Below are positions 38,742 to 47,322 of a stretch of DNA of 64,000 nt, piece by piece (within the stretch, counting starts at the first letter, position 1; each line of letters starts with the position of its first letter). The notes under the pieces were generated by a model. That model searched no databases and was not told where the DNA came from. It worked only from the letters and a program-made list of their open reading frames with translations. The stretch comes from Roseovarius mucosus (lineage in GTDB: Bacteria > Pseudomonadota > Alphaproteobacteria > Rhodobacterales > Rhodobacteraceae): the NCBI RefSeq assembly GCF_002080415.1, contig NZ_CP020474.1:1873501-1937500 (forward strand). The letters run 5' to 3'. A program made the position numbers and the translations under genes.

Positions 38742-40271
38742 ATGACGCAAACAGCACTGACATATTCGCCCGATCAGGCCGAGGCGCATGACCGTATCGC
38801 GGCGGCGCTGCGCAGTGTCGGTGTTGATCTTGACACAGGGCTATTGACCCCACCCCGCGACGGCAAGACTGCGGTCATGGCCGTCACCGGCAAGGCGGGA
38901 TCCGGCAAGACATTGCTTTTGGCCGCGCTCTACCGCGCGCTGGAAGAGGCAGGCGTCGAGATCGTTTCAGGCGATTACGAGAGCCGCAAACGCCGGGACA
39001 AGCGCACGCTGGCCATCCTTGCGCCCACCAACAAGGCCGCGAGCGTGCTTCGGATGCGCGGGGTGCCTGCCACCACCATTCACCGCATCCTCTACACCCC
39101 CGTCTATCACCCGGAATATGAGAAGATCGCCGAATGGCTGGCCGGTCAGGGCGAGCGCCCCGAGATCGAGGGCTTGACCGATCTGGCGCTGGACCGTGCC
39201 TTTGCGTTTTACCAGAGCAACAAATCCATCCCCGGCGCGCTTGCCGCTGCTGGCCTGCGAGGCTCGGATTTCATCACCGGCTGGAAGCGTCGCGAAGAAC
39301 CACTCGATATCGGCTTTGTCGATGAGGCGAGCATGCTGGATGGTCAGCAATTCGAGGATCTGCAAGAGATTTTCCCAACCCTTCTGCTCTTTGGCGATCC
39401 CGCACAATTACCGCCTGTGAAATCGACCGGCGGTATGGTGTTTGAAACGCTGCCCGCGCCGGCGCGTCTGGAACTCAGCCGCATTCACCGGCAGGACGCG
39501 GACAACCCGATCCTTGACCTGGCCCACGCCCTTGCCGATCCTGCACTGGACTTTCACCAGTTCGAGCGCATGATTGAAGATGCAGCGCAGCGGGACGAAC
39601 GGGTAAGATGGGCAGAGCGGGTCGAGGTTGATTTGATGGCGCGCTCGCCGGTGCTGGTCTGGCGCAATGCCACGCGCATCCGCCTGATCAATGCCTTTCG
39701 CGCGGTGCATGGCGCGCCCGAAACCGAGCTTCTGGCAGGTGAGCCTTTGATCTGCGACGGGATCGAACTACCGCTCAAGCATCGCAAAAAGCGGCTCGAT
39801 CTCGAGGCGCGCGGGCTGATAAAGGGCGCGCAGGTGGTTTACCTTGGACCAGGGCGTAGGCCCGGCTTTTCCCGCCTGCATGTGATCGGAGCGGAAGATC
39901 CGCAGATTTCTGCCGCGTCCATCGTCAAGATCGAAAAACCGGATGAAGAAGAGCCGTTCATCCCCTTTGCCGCCAATATGGGGGCAACGTTCCTGCATGG
40001 GGCTGCCGTGACGATCCACAAGGCACAAGGCAGCCAATGGCAAGATGTGCAGGTGTTCGCCCCTGACATTTACGCCGCTGCACAGATGGGCCGCTCAGAG
40101 GCGGGGCAACCGCTCTGGAAGCGGCTGGCCTATGTGGCAATTACCCGCGCCGAAGAGCGGTTGCACTGGATCGTGCGCAACCGGCTATCCAAACCCTCGG
40201 CACCACTCACAGTTGATGATCTGCGCGGCGGACCTGCGCCCCTGCAACTCGAACAGGAGGAAGAGACATGA
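38742..40271 (+). CDS. SF1 DNA helicase, RecD/Dda-like
   Basis: A 509-residue SF1 helicase of the RecD2/Dda class (UvrD_C_2 type C-terminus). Walker A is TGKAGSGKTLLLAALY, motif Ia is LAPTNKAASVLR, motif II is FVDEASMLDG, motif III is LFGDPAQLPPV, and the late motifs are FLHGAAVTIHKAQGSQWQ (V) and YVAITRAEERLHWI (VI). It lacks an N-terminal domain as in full RecD. It probably unwinds DNA 5' to 3' in repair or recombination; no RecB/RecC partner is near. The following SDR gene overlaps its stop by 4 bases. Confidence 0.88.
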   Translation: MTQTALTYSPDQAEAHDRIAAALRSVGVDLDTGLLTPPRDGKTAVMAVTGKAGSGKTLLLAALYRALEEAGVEIVSGDYESRKRRDKRTLAILAPTNKAASVLRMRGVPATTIHRILYTPVYHPEYEKIAEWLAGQGERPEIEGLTDLALDRAFAFYQSNKSIPGALAAAGLRGSDFITGWKRREEPLDIGFVDEASMLDGQQFEDLQEIFPTLLLFGDPAQLPPVKSTGGMVFETLPAPARLELSRIHRQDADNPILDLAHALADPALDFHQFERMIEDAAQRDERVRWAERVEVDLMARSPVLVWRNATRIRLINAFRAVHGAPETELLAGEPLICDGIELPLKHRKKRLDLEARGLIKGAQVVYLGPGRRPGFSRLHVIGAEDPQISAASIVKIEKPDEEEPFIPFAANMGATFLHGAAVTIHKAQGSQWQDVQVFAPDIYAAAQMGRSEAGQPLWKRLAYVAITRAEERLHWIVRNRLSKPSAPLTVDDLRGGPAPLQLEQEEET

Positions 40272-40987
40272 AAACCGTTCTGATTACCGGGGCAAGCGCC
40301 GGTATCGGGGCCGCCTGCGCGCGCGCCTTTCTTGGGGCTGGCTGGCATGTCGGGCTGATGGCGCGGCGGCCAGAGGCGCTGGACGCTGTGGCAAAGGGGC
40401 ATGACAACGCCGTGATCCTGCCCGGCGATGTGACTGACCCCGGCGATGTGGTGCGGGTGTTCGAGGATTTCATCGCCCGCGCCGGGCGGCTTGATGTGCT
40501 CTTCAACAACGCCGGCAGCTTTGGCCGCGCCGCGATGATCGACGAGCTGAGCTATGAGGAGTGGCGGCAAGTCGTGGATGTGAACCTGCATGGCATGTTT
40601 CTTTGCGCGCGCGCGGCCTTTGCCCAAATGCGCAATCAATCCCCGATGGGGGGGCGGATCATCAATAATGGCTCGATTTCGGCGCATGCGCCGCGCCCCG
40701 GTTCGGTGGCCTATACCACCACCAAACATGCGATCACCGGCTTGACCAAGACGCTCAGCCTTGATGGACGCCCCTATGATATCGCGTGCAGTCAGATCGA
40801 CATCGGCAATGCCAGAACCGAATTGCTGGAGGGGATCATCGCCGCCAATCCTGACGCGCCGCCACCCACGATGGACGTAGAGCACGTGGGCGCATCGGTG
40901 CTGCATATGGCGGATTTGCCGCTAGAGGCGAATGTGCAGTTCATGACGCTGATGGCAACGAAAATGCCCTTTATCGGGCGGGGCTAA
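40268..40987 (+). CDS. Short-chain dehydrogenase/reductase
   Basis: A 239-residue SDR. The nucleotide-binding motif TGASAGIG is at residues 7-14, followed by NNAGSF (the NNAG motif), and the catalytic residues S (NNGSISAHAPRP), Y and K (YTTTKHA). Typical classical SDR length. It is translationally coupled to the helicase (ATGA). The substrate is unknown; the helicase-SDR coupling has no clear functional reason and is probably positional. Confidence 0.92.
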   Translation: MKTVLITGASAGIGAACARAFLGAGWHVGLMARRPEALDAVAKGHDNAVILPGDVTDPGDVVRVFEDFIARAGRLDVLFNNAGSFGRAAMIDELSYEEWRQVVDVNLHGMFLCARAAFAQMRNQSPMGGRIINNGSISAHAPRPGSVAYTTTKHAITGLTKTLSLDGRPYDIACSQIDIGNARTELLEGIIAANPDAPPPTMDVEHVGASVLHMADLPLEANVQFMTLMATKMPFIGRG

Positions 40988-40997
40988 AGACCCAAGA

Positions 40998-41774
40998 TCA
41001 CACCCGCCGAACATCGACCGCTTGCCAGAGGGGGCGCGCCCAGTCTTCGGTTTCCATGAAGGCCACATCGCTTGCGTCCCGACCAGAGCCGATCACCACC
41101 ATGTCGGCGGCGCTGCTCATACCGGTGGCATCGACAAGGTGCCACGCCCCCTCTAGCCAAACCTCGGCCACAGCGTGAAAATCGGGCGGGTCCACATCAG
41201 CACCATAAACCGAGGTATAGCGCGCCGGGATATTGCCCGCGCGCGCCAGGCTGCATACGAGATGGGCGTAGTCGCGGCACACGCCCTTGCGGGCTATGAA
41301 ACTGTCTATTGCCGAGGTTGTGGCGCTGGATGAGCCGGACACATAGCTGATCTCGGAACGGGCCCAGTCTACAATCGCCGCAATCCGCGCTCCTCCCTCG
41401 AGACCACGAAACTGTTGGGTCGCGAATTCGGTCAAAAGGTCGGATTGGCAGAACCGTGACGGGCGCAAGTAGCTCACAACCTCGCCGGGCAGGTCGCGCA
41501 TCGCCGTGCCCACGAGCCTTTCCAAATCCGCACATGTGCGTGTCACCTCAACACGTGCACGATACCGCAATCTCATCCGATCACTCGTCACATGCGCCCA
41601 GACCCGGCGCCCCGGCATCCCCTCAACCTCGATCCAACGCAGGTCGGCACCCTCGACGTCAAGCGTGCTCTCGATCACGGTTTGCCCATCGGTCTCCGCC
41701 GCTTCAAGTGTCAGGAGCACTGTGTCATGCCCTGTCAGCTGGTAATCCATGGTCACGTCGATGTTCAGGCGCAT
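40998..41774 (-). CDS. Transglutaminase-like family protein
   Basis: A 258-residue transglutaminase-like protein without signal peptide. The catalytic triad of the papain-like fold is in place: C166 in KGVCRDYAHL, H200 in DFHAVAEVWLEG and D215 in LVDATG. An N-terminal beta-rich domain of about 80 residues precedes it. Members act as proteases or amidases rather than cross-linkers in bacteria; substrate unknown. It follows the TIGR02186 gene on the minus strand after a 63-base gap. Confidence 0.87.
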   Translation of the reverse strand: MRLNIDVTMDYQLTGHDTVLLTLEAAETDGQTVIESTLDVEGADLRWIEVEGMPGRRVWAHVTSDRMRLRYRARVEVTRTCADLERLVGTAMRDLPGEVVSYLRPSRFCQSDLLTEFATQQFRGLEGGARIAAIVDWARSEISYVSGSSSATTSAIDSFIARKGVCRDYAHLVCSLARAGNIPARYTSVYGADVDPPDFHAVAEVWLEGAWHLVDATGMSSAADMVVIGSGRDASDVAFMETEDWARPLWQAVDVRRV

Positions 41775-41837
41775 AAGCTCTCTATCTTGATCTCAGGGTT
41801 TTGGGCCGGTGCCTAAACGAAGCCGCCCGCAGCGATA

Positions 41838-42599
41838 TCAGCCACGCCGCATCGCTTGAAACGCTGCGGACGCGCCCCAGCCCGCAGCGATGGCAATCGC
41901 CAGCGACATCAGGCCATAGACCAGCGGTTGCTGGCGGGACAGGGTGTAGAGCCAGCGTTCCAGCCCCACTTTCTGCACGTCAATCACGGTTTCGAGTTGC
42001 GATACCACGCGCCCCTCTCGGGTCAGGAATATCCGGGTTAGATATTCCCCTTCGGTCAGATTGGCCGGGAGTTGAATCGCGCCACGAAAGAGCGTTTCCT
42101 GATCCAGTACCACAGCCCCTTCGCGCATTGCATAGGCCCCTTGATCCCGGCGAATACGGATCAGGGCATCCGTAAAGCGCTCTGCATCCTCGGCCATGCT
42201 GGCCGCGCCCACAGAACGGATTGCGCGCGGGATCGAGACGCGATGCCGCAAATCCTCGGTATCGGACATGACCTTGTCGAGCGGGCCTGTCGTGGCGACG
42301 GCATAAAAGCTGGGGGCGGAATCAAGCACGACCATTTCCGTATTCACCCAGATGCCAAAGCGGCGATCCTTGCGGCGTACCGTCACCGGCTCTGACGGAC
42401 CAGCAACCGCGATGACCACATCCAGCGGAATATCAGGAATCGGGGACTCGCGCTTGACCGCACCAAAGATCAAAATTTCCGAGCCTTCAAAGGTCGCCGT
42501 GATCGCCACCTTGTCTTTGCTCAGCCCCAATACAACCTCTTCGGCGCGCAGCGGCAGGGCGGCAAGGCCCAGCAAAAGCAACAGACGCCAGAACATCAC
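41838..42599 (-). CDS. TIGR02186 family membrane-anchored protein
   Basis: A 253-residue protein with an N-terminal signal peptide (to about residue 19, LPLRA-E), a periplasmic beta-rich region, and one C-terminal transmembrane helix (about 228-248), so it is probably exported and anchored at its C-terminus. It matches the TIGR02186 family pattern as I recall it: EEVVLGLSKDKVAITATFEG and IFGAVKRE near the start. This family usually lies beside TauE/SafE anion exporters. It overlaps the TauE gene upstream by 4 bases (ATGA). Function unproven. Confidence 0.8.
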   Translation of the reverse strand: MMFWRLLLLLGLAALPLRAEEVVLGLSKDKVAITATFEGSEILIFGAVKRESPIPDIPLDVVIAVAGPSEPVTVRRKDRRFGIWVNTEMVVLDSAPSFYAVATTGPLDKVMSDTEDLRHRVSIPRAIRSVGAASMAEDAERFTDALIRIRRDQGAYAMREGAVVLDQETLFRGAIQLPANLTEGEYLTRIFLTREGRVVSQLETVIDVQKVGLERWLYTLSRQQPLVYGLMSLAIAIAAGWGASAAFQAMRRG

Positions 42600-43510
42600 G
42601 CCCCCCCGCCCGTACCAAGCGAGTAGAGTTCCGATGGCGTGGCCAAGAGATCGAACGCCAGCTTACCACAGACCGCCAACACCATGATCGCAAGAAGGAT
42701 GCGCAATTGCTCGGCCTTCATCCTTGTGCCGATAGACGTTCCGAACTGTGCGCCGATCACGCCCCCCACCAGCAAGAATACGGCAAGGGCGATATCAACC
42801 GTGTAATTTGTCATTGCATGCAAGAGCGTGGTAAACGCAGTGACGAAGATGATCTGAAAAAGTGAGGTGCCCACCACAACCTTGGTCGGCATGCCCAAAA
42901 GATAGATCATCGCGGGGACCATGATAAAGCCGCCGCCGACCCCCATGATCGCTGCGAGAACACCCACACTGATCCCCACCAGAAGTGGCGGGATAACCGA
43001 AATATAAAGGCCACTGGTCCGAAACCGCATCTTGAACGGCAAGCCATGAACCCAGCCGTGTTTCTTGCGCTTGGGGGGCACGCCACGCCGTGTGTTGCGG
43101 ATGGCGCGCAGGCTTTCGATGAACATCATGCCGCCGATGACGCCCAGAAAAACCACATAGCAGAGCGTGACCAAAAGATCGACCTGCCCCAACGACTTGA
43201 GATAGTTGAACACCATCACCCCAAGAGCGGCCCCAATGAGGCCGCCAATCAGCAGCACCGTGCCCATTTCGAGATCGACGGTCTTGCGCCTAAAATGCGC
43301 AAGAACTGCGGAAAAGGAGGCAGCCATGATCTGATTGGCGCCGGTCGCTACGGCGACCGCAGGCGGAATGCCGATAAAGAACAAAAGCGGCGTCAGAATA
43401 AAGCCGCCCCCAACCCCGAACATGCCCGAAAGAATGCCCACGATGCCACCCAACCCCAAGAGGAGAAAGATGTTGACCGACACCTCGGCTATGGGGAGGT
43501 AAATCTGCAT
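42596..43510 (-). CDS. Sulfite exporter TauE/SafE family protein
   Basis: A 304-residue inner-membrane protein with about eight hydrophobic segments and two TauE-type repeats. Each repeat starts with the glycine-rich LSGMFGVGGGFILTPLLFFIG or IMGVGGGFIMVPAMIYLLG motif. TauE/SafE proteins export sulfite, sulfoacetate or related organosulfonate anions. Pairing with a TIGR02186 protein is conserved in alphaproteobacteria. The ATG at 43510 follows AGGAA and avoids the longer start at 43528. Confidence 0.9.
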   Translation of the reverse strand: MQIYLPIAEVSVNIFLLLGLGGIVGILSGMFGVGGGFILTPLLFFIGIPPAVAVATGANQIMAASFSAVLAHFRRKTVDLEMGTVLLIGGLIGAALGVMVFNYLKSLGQVDLLVTLCYVVFLGVIGGMMFIESLRAIRNTRRGVPPKRKKHGWVHGLPFKMRFRTSGLYISVIPPLLVGISVGVLAAIMGVGGGFIMVPAMIYLLGMPTKVVVGTSLFQIIFVTAFTTLLHAMTNYTVDIALAVFLLVGGVIGAQFGTSIGTRMKAEQLRILLAIMVLAVCGKLAFDLLATPSELYSLGTGGGA

Positions 43511-43617
43511 GGCAATTCCTAGCCCCATGTTCCGCCATTTTGCAAGGGCGCGGGCGTGCAGAGCCGTCCAGGTCTGATGAATTTCTTGTAACTGGACCTA
43601 TCGCGAGGCTATTCGGA

Positions 43618-44034
43618 TCAGTCCAGCGTTTTATGCAGGATCAGCGCGTCCACTTTGGGCCCTTGGCTGCGGGCATAATATCCGGTGCGGCGCGCGCTTT
43701 CCCGGTAGCCAGCCGCATCATAAAGCGCGAGGGCCGGCGGATTGTCCTCGGCGACTTCGAGAAAGGCCATGGTCGCGCCGCGCGCGCGCGCTATCACCTC
43801 AAAGGCGCTGAGGCAGGCCCGCGCAAGACCGTTGCGGCGATGATCAGGATCGGTGGCAAGCGTCAGCACTTCGGCTTCATCGGCGATGACCCGACCCAGC
43901 ACAAAGGCCCGCGCATCGCCGGATATGAAAACGAATGCGCTGTCCAGAAGCGTGGCGAATTCCTCCGCCGACCAAGCCCTGCCCGCCCCGGCAAAAGCGC
44001 GCGCGTGGCAGGTCGCGAGGGCCTCAGGCGTCAT
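43618..44034 (-). CDS. rimI: Ribosomal-protein-alanine N-acetyltransferase RimI-like
   Basis: A 138-residue GNAT acetyltransferase. The acetyl-CoA motif is visible as LATDPDHRRNGLARACLSAF and the end as ALALYDAAGYRESARRTGYY, typical of RimI, which acetylates the N-terminal alanine of ribosomal protein S18. It overlaps the tsaB stop by 11 bases; the tsaB-rimI pair is common in bacteria. Next gene downstream is the TauE block, with about 107 bases between. Confidence 0.88.
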   Translation of the reverse strand: MTPEALATCHARAFAGAGRAWSAEEFATLLDSAFVFISGDARAFVLGRVIADEAEVLTLATDPDHRRNGLARACLSAFEVIARARGATMAFLEVAEDNPPALALYDAAGYRESARRTGYYARSQGPKVDALILHKTLD

Positions 44035-44602
44035 CGAGGATCACCGGTGGCCGATCGCGCGCGGGGGCGGCATCGGCGGGGCGCACATAAAGCGGGGCAG
44101 GCGGCGGGCTGTTCTCAGGTGCCAGAGTTGCCAGCCGCGCAATCAGTTCGGCCAGTCGCACCGGATCAGGCGGCAAGACAGGATCTGCGACAGAGGCAAG
44201 CGCAACCAATTCGGGCGCGGCGTTGCGGGTCTGGACATAGGCCATGTCGCGGGGTGCGGGCACGCAGGGCGTCCCTGCGCCAGCCTGCGCGCGGATCGCG
44301 TCAAGCGTGCTGATCCCGACTGTCGGAATTCCAAGGCTGAGGGCCAGCCCCCGCGCGGCCGCTACAGAAATTCGAATACCGGTAAAATTGCCGGGCCCGA
44401 TGCCGACACCGATTCGGTTAAGGTCGCTCCATGTGACCCCGGCCTGATCCAGCACCTCTTGCAGCAAGGGCATAAGACGCTCTGCCTGTCCGCGCCCCAT
44501 CTCTTCGGCACGTGCAGACAAAACGCGGCCTCCTCGCAACAAAGCGGCCGCGCAATGCGCGGCCGATGTGTCAAAAGCCAGTATCAGCGGTTCAGAGACC
44601 AA
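44024..44602 (-). CDS. tsaB: tRNA threonylcarbamoyladenosine biosynthesis protein TsaB
   Basis: A 192-residue ASKHA-fold protein that with TsaD and TsaE installs the t6A37 modification of ANN-decoding tRNAs. Visible are LILAFDTSAAHCAAALL, MPLLQEVLDQAGV and GVGIGPGNFTGIRISVAAARGLAL, the TsaB signature. It is slightly short in the C-terminal half, as is usual in alphaproteobacteria. The start is a TTG overlapping the nfu stop by 11 bases; no in-frame ATG is near, so the start is inferred. rimI follows with overlap. Confidence 0.9.
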   Translation of the reverse strand: MVSEPLILAFDTSAAHCAAALLRGGRVLSARAEEMGRGQAERLMPLLQEVLDQAGVTWSDLNRIGVGIGPGNFTGIRISVAAARGLALSLGIPTVGISTLDAIRAQAGAGTPCVPAPRDMAYVQTRNAAPELVALASVADPVLPPDPVRLAELIARLATLAPENSPPPAPLYVRPADAAPARDRPPVILDDA

Positions 44603-45155
44603 CAGGGCGCACCTCTGTCACCTCGGGGATGTAGTGGCGCAGCAGATTCTCGATGCCCATTTTGAGCGTGATGGTCGAAGACGGGCAGCCCGCGCAAGCA
44701 CCCTGCATATGCAAATAGACCACGCCACGGTCAAAGCCGTGAAAGGTAATATCGCCGCCATCCTGCGCCACGGCGGGACGTACGCGGGTATCCAGCAATT
44801 CCTTGATCTGGTTCACGATCGCCGAATCCTCGCCAGTATGCTCGGCATGGCCAGAGGCCACAGCGCTTTCGCCCAACATGACTGGCTGACCGGATTGGTA
44901 ATGCTCCATGATCGCCCCCAAGATCGCGGGCTTGATATGATCCCACTCAATCGCCTCGCCCTTGGTGACGGTCACGAAATCATTACCAAAAAACACGCCA
45001 GACACCCCGGGCACACGGAAAATACGCTCGGCCAACGGGGAACTTCCGGACTTTTCGGCGCTTGGAAAATCAGCGGTGCCAGCTTCAAGCACGGTTTGAC
45101 CGGGCAGGAATTTCAGCGTCGCGGGATTGGGGGTGGATTCGGTCTGGATGAACAT
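44592..45155 (-). CDS. NifU-domain Fe-S scaffold/carrier protein (Nfu type)
   Basis: A 187-residue protein with the N-terminal Nfu_N domain (MFIQTESTPNPATLKFLPG) and the C-terminal NifU domain with the cluster-binding CXXC pair in ACAGCPSSTITL. Such proteins carry Fe-S clusters to target apoproteins. The ATG at 45155 gives the canonical MFIQTE start; a longer in-frame start at 45209 would lie upstream of the likely promoter. It overlaps tsaB by 11 bases. An Irr-type iron box and a good -35/-10 pair lie directly upstream. Confidence 0.93.
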   Translation of the reverse strand: MFIQTESTPNPATLKFLPGQTVLEAGTADFPSAEKSGSSPLAERIFRVPGVSGVFFGNDFVTVTKGEAIEWDHIKPAILGAIMEHYQSGQPVMLGESAVASGHAEHTGEDSAIVNQIKELLDTRVRPAVAQDGGDITFHGFDRGVVYLHMQGACAGCPSSTITLKMGIENLLRHYIPEVTEVRPVGL

Positions 45156-45180
45156 GGCGCGCCCTTTCGTGGTTGCCAAA

Positions 45181-45209
45181 GATATGCGCCCGACGCCCTC
45201 TGGTGTCAA
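45181..45209 (-). promoter_or_regulatory. Candidate sigma-70 promoter of nfu-tsaB-rimI
   Basis: On the minus strand TTGACA (45209-45204) is followed after exactly 17 bases by CATATC (45186-45181), 25 bases before the nfu ATG. It lies just below the candidate Irr box. Confidence 0.6.
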
Positions 45210-45212
45210 GGA

Positions 45213-45228
45213 TTGGAACGATTCTAAA
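45213..45228 (-). promoter_or_regulatory. Candidate Irr/ICE iron-control box upstream of nfu
   Basis: The minus strand reads TTTAGAA-TCG-TTCCAA, close to the alphaproteobacterial iron-control element of form TTTAGAA-N3-TTCTAAA (left half exact, right half with one internal mismatch). It ends 3 bases before the -35. Location upstream of a promoter of an Fe-S gene is what one expects for Irr regulation; a site upstream of -35 rather than over it more often means activation. Confidence 0.5.
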
Positions 45229-45243
45229 CTAGAACTACGCTGC

Positions 45244-45699
45244 TCAGGTAATGGCCTCGAGCCGTTCTTTGGTCAGATCGCCGGGCACAATGGTGATGGG
45301 AATGGGCAGGGTGCCAGCGGTCTTGGTCAGTTGCGTGACCAGTGGGCCAGGTCCCTTCTTGCCAGTGGCAGCCCCCAGAACCAGCACGCCGATGGCGGGA
45401 TCATCCTGCACCTGCGCGATGATCTCGACTGCGGGATCGCCTTCGCGGATTACCAGCTCTGGATTAATCCCCTGCTTGTCACGCATCCATTTGGCAAAGA
45501 CTTCGAAATGCGCCTCGATCCGCTCACGCTGTTCCTCACGCATGAGATCACCCACGCCGATCCAATGGTTGAATTCTTCGGGCGGGATCACAGCGAGGAT
45601 TTCCACCCCAGCCCCGGTATGGGCGGCGCGCATGGCAGCAAAGCGCATGGCATTGAGACATTCGCGGCTATCATCCAGCACGACAAGAAACTTGCGCAT
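45244..45699 (-). CDS. Universal stress protein (UspA family)
   Basis: A 151-residue single-domain Usp. The start KFLVVLDDSRECLNAMRFAA carries the expected phosphate-loop Asp region, and the end GVLVLGAATGKKGPGPLVTQ includes the ATP-binding G-2X-G-9X-G-like pattern (partly altered). Role: stress adaptation by unknown means. It stands in the same direction as nfu, with an 88-base spacer holding the nfu promoter, so transcription may be joint or separate. Confidence 0.88.
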   Translation of the reverse strand: MRKFLVVLDDSRECLNAMRFAAMRAAHTGAGVEILAVIPPEEFNHWIGVGDLMREEQRERIEAHFEVFAKWMRDKQGINPELVIREGDPAVEIIAQVQDDPAIGVLVLGAATGKKGPGPLVTQLTKTAGTLPIPITIVPGDLTKERLEAIT

Positions 45700-45760
45700 C
45701 GGTTCTATCTCCTCAGGCGCGCATCATGCCGTGGATTTTTCGCGGGGGCAATCGCAGAGT

Positions 45761-45779
45761 CGGGGGGCGCTGCCCCCCG
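45761..45779. repeat. GC-rich intergenic palindrome (CGGGGGGC/GCCCCCCG)
   Basis: A perfect 8-bp stem CGGGGGGC-GCT-GCCCCCCG, followed by GCCCCCGAGGTATTTAAGG and CCAGATGAAAC. It has the look of the recurrent Rhodobacterales intergenic element with a GAGGTATTT-like tail. It is in the 121-base spacer between the Usp gene and the membrane-protein gene (45821-46837), both on the minus strand, and could be a transcript end. Confidence 0.5.
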
Positions 45780-45820
45780 GCCCCCGAGGTATTTAAGGCC
45801 AGATGAAACCGAGGCGCGGA

Positions 45821-46837
45821 TCAGTCGAAGGTGCCCGCGACACGCCCCAAGAGCATGAAGGCGCGGGCCGTGCGGGTTTCGGAGAGTTCCGAAATTTCGG
45901 CATCACTGGCGGTTTCGGCAAACTGTGTGAACATCTTGTCAAAGCGGCGCAGAAAATGGTGTGCAGCATCCCGAAAGATCGTGTCCTGCTTCATCCGGGC
46001 CGCTGTCAACGCCAAAGACGACCGGTCCCTGATACCGCCCAAGGCGGCGATGGTGCGGCCACGCTCGCCCCCGGCAAAGCGGCGCCAAACCTCGGGTCGG
46101 GCCATATCAGGGCGCAGGTCGTCCATATAGATGCCATCATGGGACATCAGCGTCAGGATATCCTGCGAGGCGCGGATCAATTGGGCGGTGGGCCGGTCCT
46201 TGAGTGCGCGGCGCAGCGCGGCAAATCCGATCTTGTCTTCGGGGTTGTCGGGGAAATTCAGGGCGCGGATGAAATCAGACCGCTCGAGTGGGGCCTGAAT
46301 ATCCTCAGCAGAGGTTCCAAGCGGCAACGACACCTGATCGCCGGGATCATTTGGCGAGGGTGCCGGGGCAAGCACCGGGCGGGGTTCTGGCAGACCCACA
46401 CGGATCGAGGAAAACGTCGCCAATGCCGTTTCGGTCTTGCGCTGAGCGGCGGCGATTTCGTCGAGTTTCTGGCTGACGGTCTTGTCGACGGTCTGACCAA
46501 GCGTTTGGCTCTGAGCGACATAGGCGGCGCGGATGGCGTCGATGGCCGCGCGCAAGCGGCGACTTTCCTCGCGCATCACCCGGCTGGTGCGGGCGGCCGT
46601 GGCACCGACCCAAATCATCGCCACTGGCATGAAGACGGCAATCAAAACGATGACAAATTGCAGCGCAGTGCCACCAGTTTCCAACTGCGGAGTGAGCACC
46701 AGAAAGAACACAGCCGAGCCCAAGAGCCATAGCGCCGAAAGCGCCACCGCGATCCATTCGATCGCGGTGACGGCTTCGGTTTCAGATTTCGTGTCAAACC
46801 CCTTGGAAGGGCCATTTTCGGTGCGGGCTGGGCGCAT
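45821..46837 (-). CDS. Conserved membrane protein of unknown function
   Basis: A 338-residue protein. Residues about 25-75 form two membrane helices (IEWIAVALSALWLLGSAVFF and LQFVIVLIAVFMPVAMIWVG); a coiled coil follows (about 85-140, EESRRLRAAIDAIRAAYVAQ), then a proline-rich linker and a helical cytoplasmic domain of about 160 residues. I do not recognise the family beyond its resemblance to Rhodobacteraceae hypothetical proteins. It starts 14 bases after the greA stop and is probably co-transcribed with greA. A chemotaxis-like or envelope scaffold role cannot be assigned. Confidence 0.8.
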   Translation of the reverse strand: MRPARTENGPSKGFDTKSETEAVTAIEWIAVALSALWLLGSAVFFLVLTPQLETGGTALQFVIVLIAVFMPVAMIWVGATAARTSRVMREESRRLRAAIDAIRAAYVAQSQTLGQTVDKTVSQKLDEIAAAQRKTETALATFSSIRVGLPEPRPVLAPAPSPNDPGDQVSLPLGTSAEDIQAPLERSDFIRALNFPDNPEDKIGFAALRRALKDRPTAQLIRASQDILTLMSHDGIYMDDLRPDMARPEVWRRFAGGERGRTIAALGGIRDRSSLALTAARMKQDTIFRDAAHHFLRRFDKMFTQFAETASDAEISELSETRTARAFMLLGRVAGTFD

Positions 46838-46851
46838 GATGGGGTGCCTGA

Positions 46852-47322
46852 TCAGATATAGGCGACTTTTATCACCTCATAGCCGCGATCACCACCGGGC
46901 GTGCGCACTTCGACGCTATCGCCCTCTTCTTTGCCGATGAGCGCCCGGGCAATCGGCGATTTTATGTTCAGAAGCCCTTTTTCGATGCTGGCCTCGTGTT
47001 CGCCCACGATCTGATAGGTGCGTTCCTCGCCCGAATCTTCATCAACGAGCGTAACAGTCGCGCCAAACTTGATCGGGCCCGACAGCTTGGCCGGGTCGAT
47101 CACCTCAGCCAGGCTGAGGATGCCTTCGAGTTCCTTGATCCGCCCTTCGATAAAGGACTGTTTCTCTTTGGCGGAGTGATACTCGGCATTCTCGCTGAGA
47201 TCACCATGTTCGCGCGCCTCGGCAATGGCACGGATGATCGCCGGCCGTTCGACCGATTTCAGCTGCTTCAACTCGACCTCAAGCGCGGCATGGCCGCCAG
47301 CCGTCATCGGGATCTTTTCCAT
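46852..47322 (-). CDS. greA: Transcription elongation factor GreA
   Basis: A 156-residue GreA, which rescues backtracked RNA polymerase by stimulating transcript cleavage. The N-terminal coiled coil carries [16 protein letters not shown] and the tip motif [20 protein letters not shown] with the catalytic acidic pair (D and E in GDLSENAEY). The C-terminal FKBP-like domain ends [20 protein letters not shown]. Canonical length. It probably heads an operon with the membrane-protein gene at 45821-46837. Confidence 0.96.
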   Translation of the reverse strand: MEKIPMTAGGHAALEVELKQLKSVERPAIIRAIAEAREHGDLSENAEYHSAKEKQSFIEGRIKELEGILSLAEVIDPAKLSGPIKFGATVTLVDEDSGEERTYQIVGEHEASIEKGLLNIKSPIARALIGKEEGDSVEVRTPGGDRGYEVIKVAYI

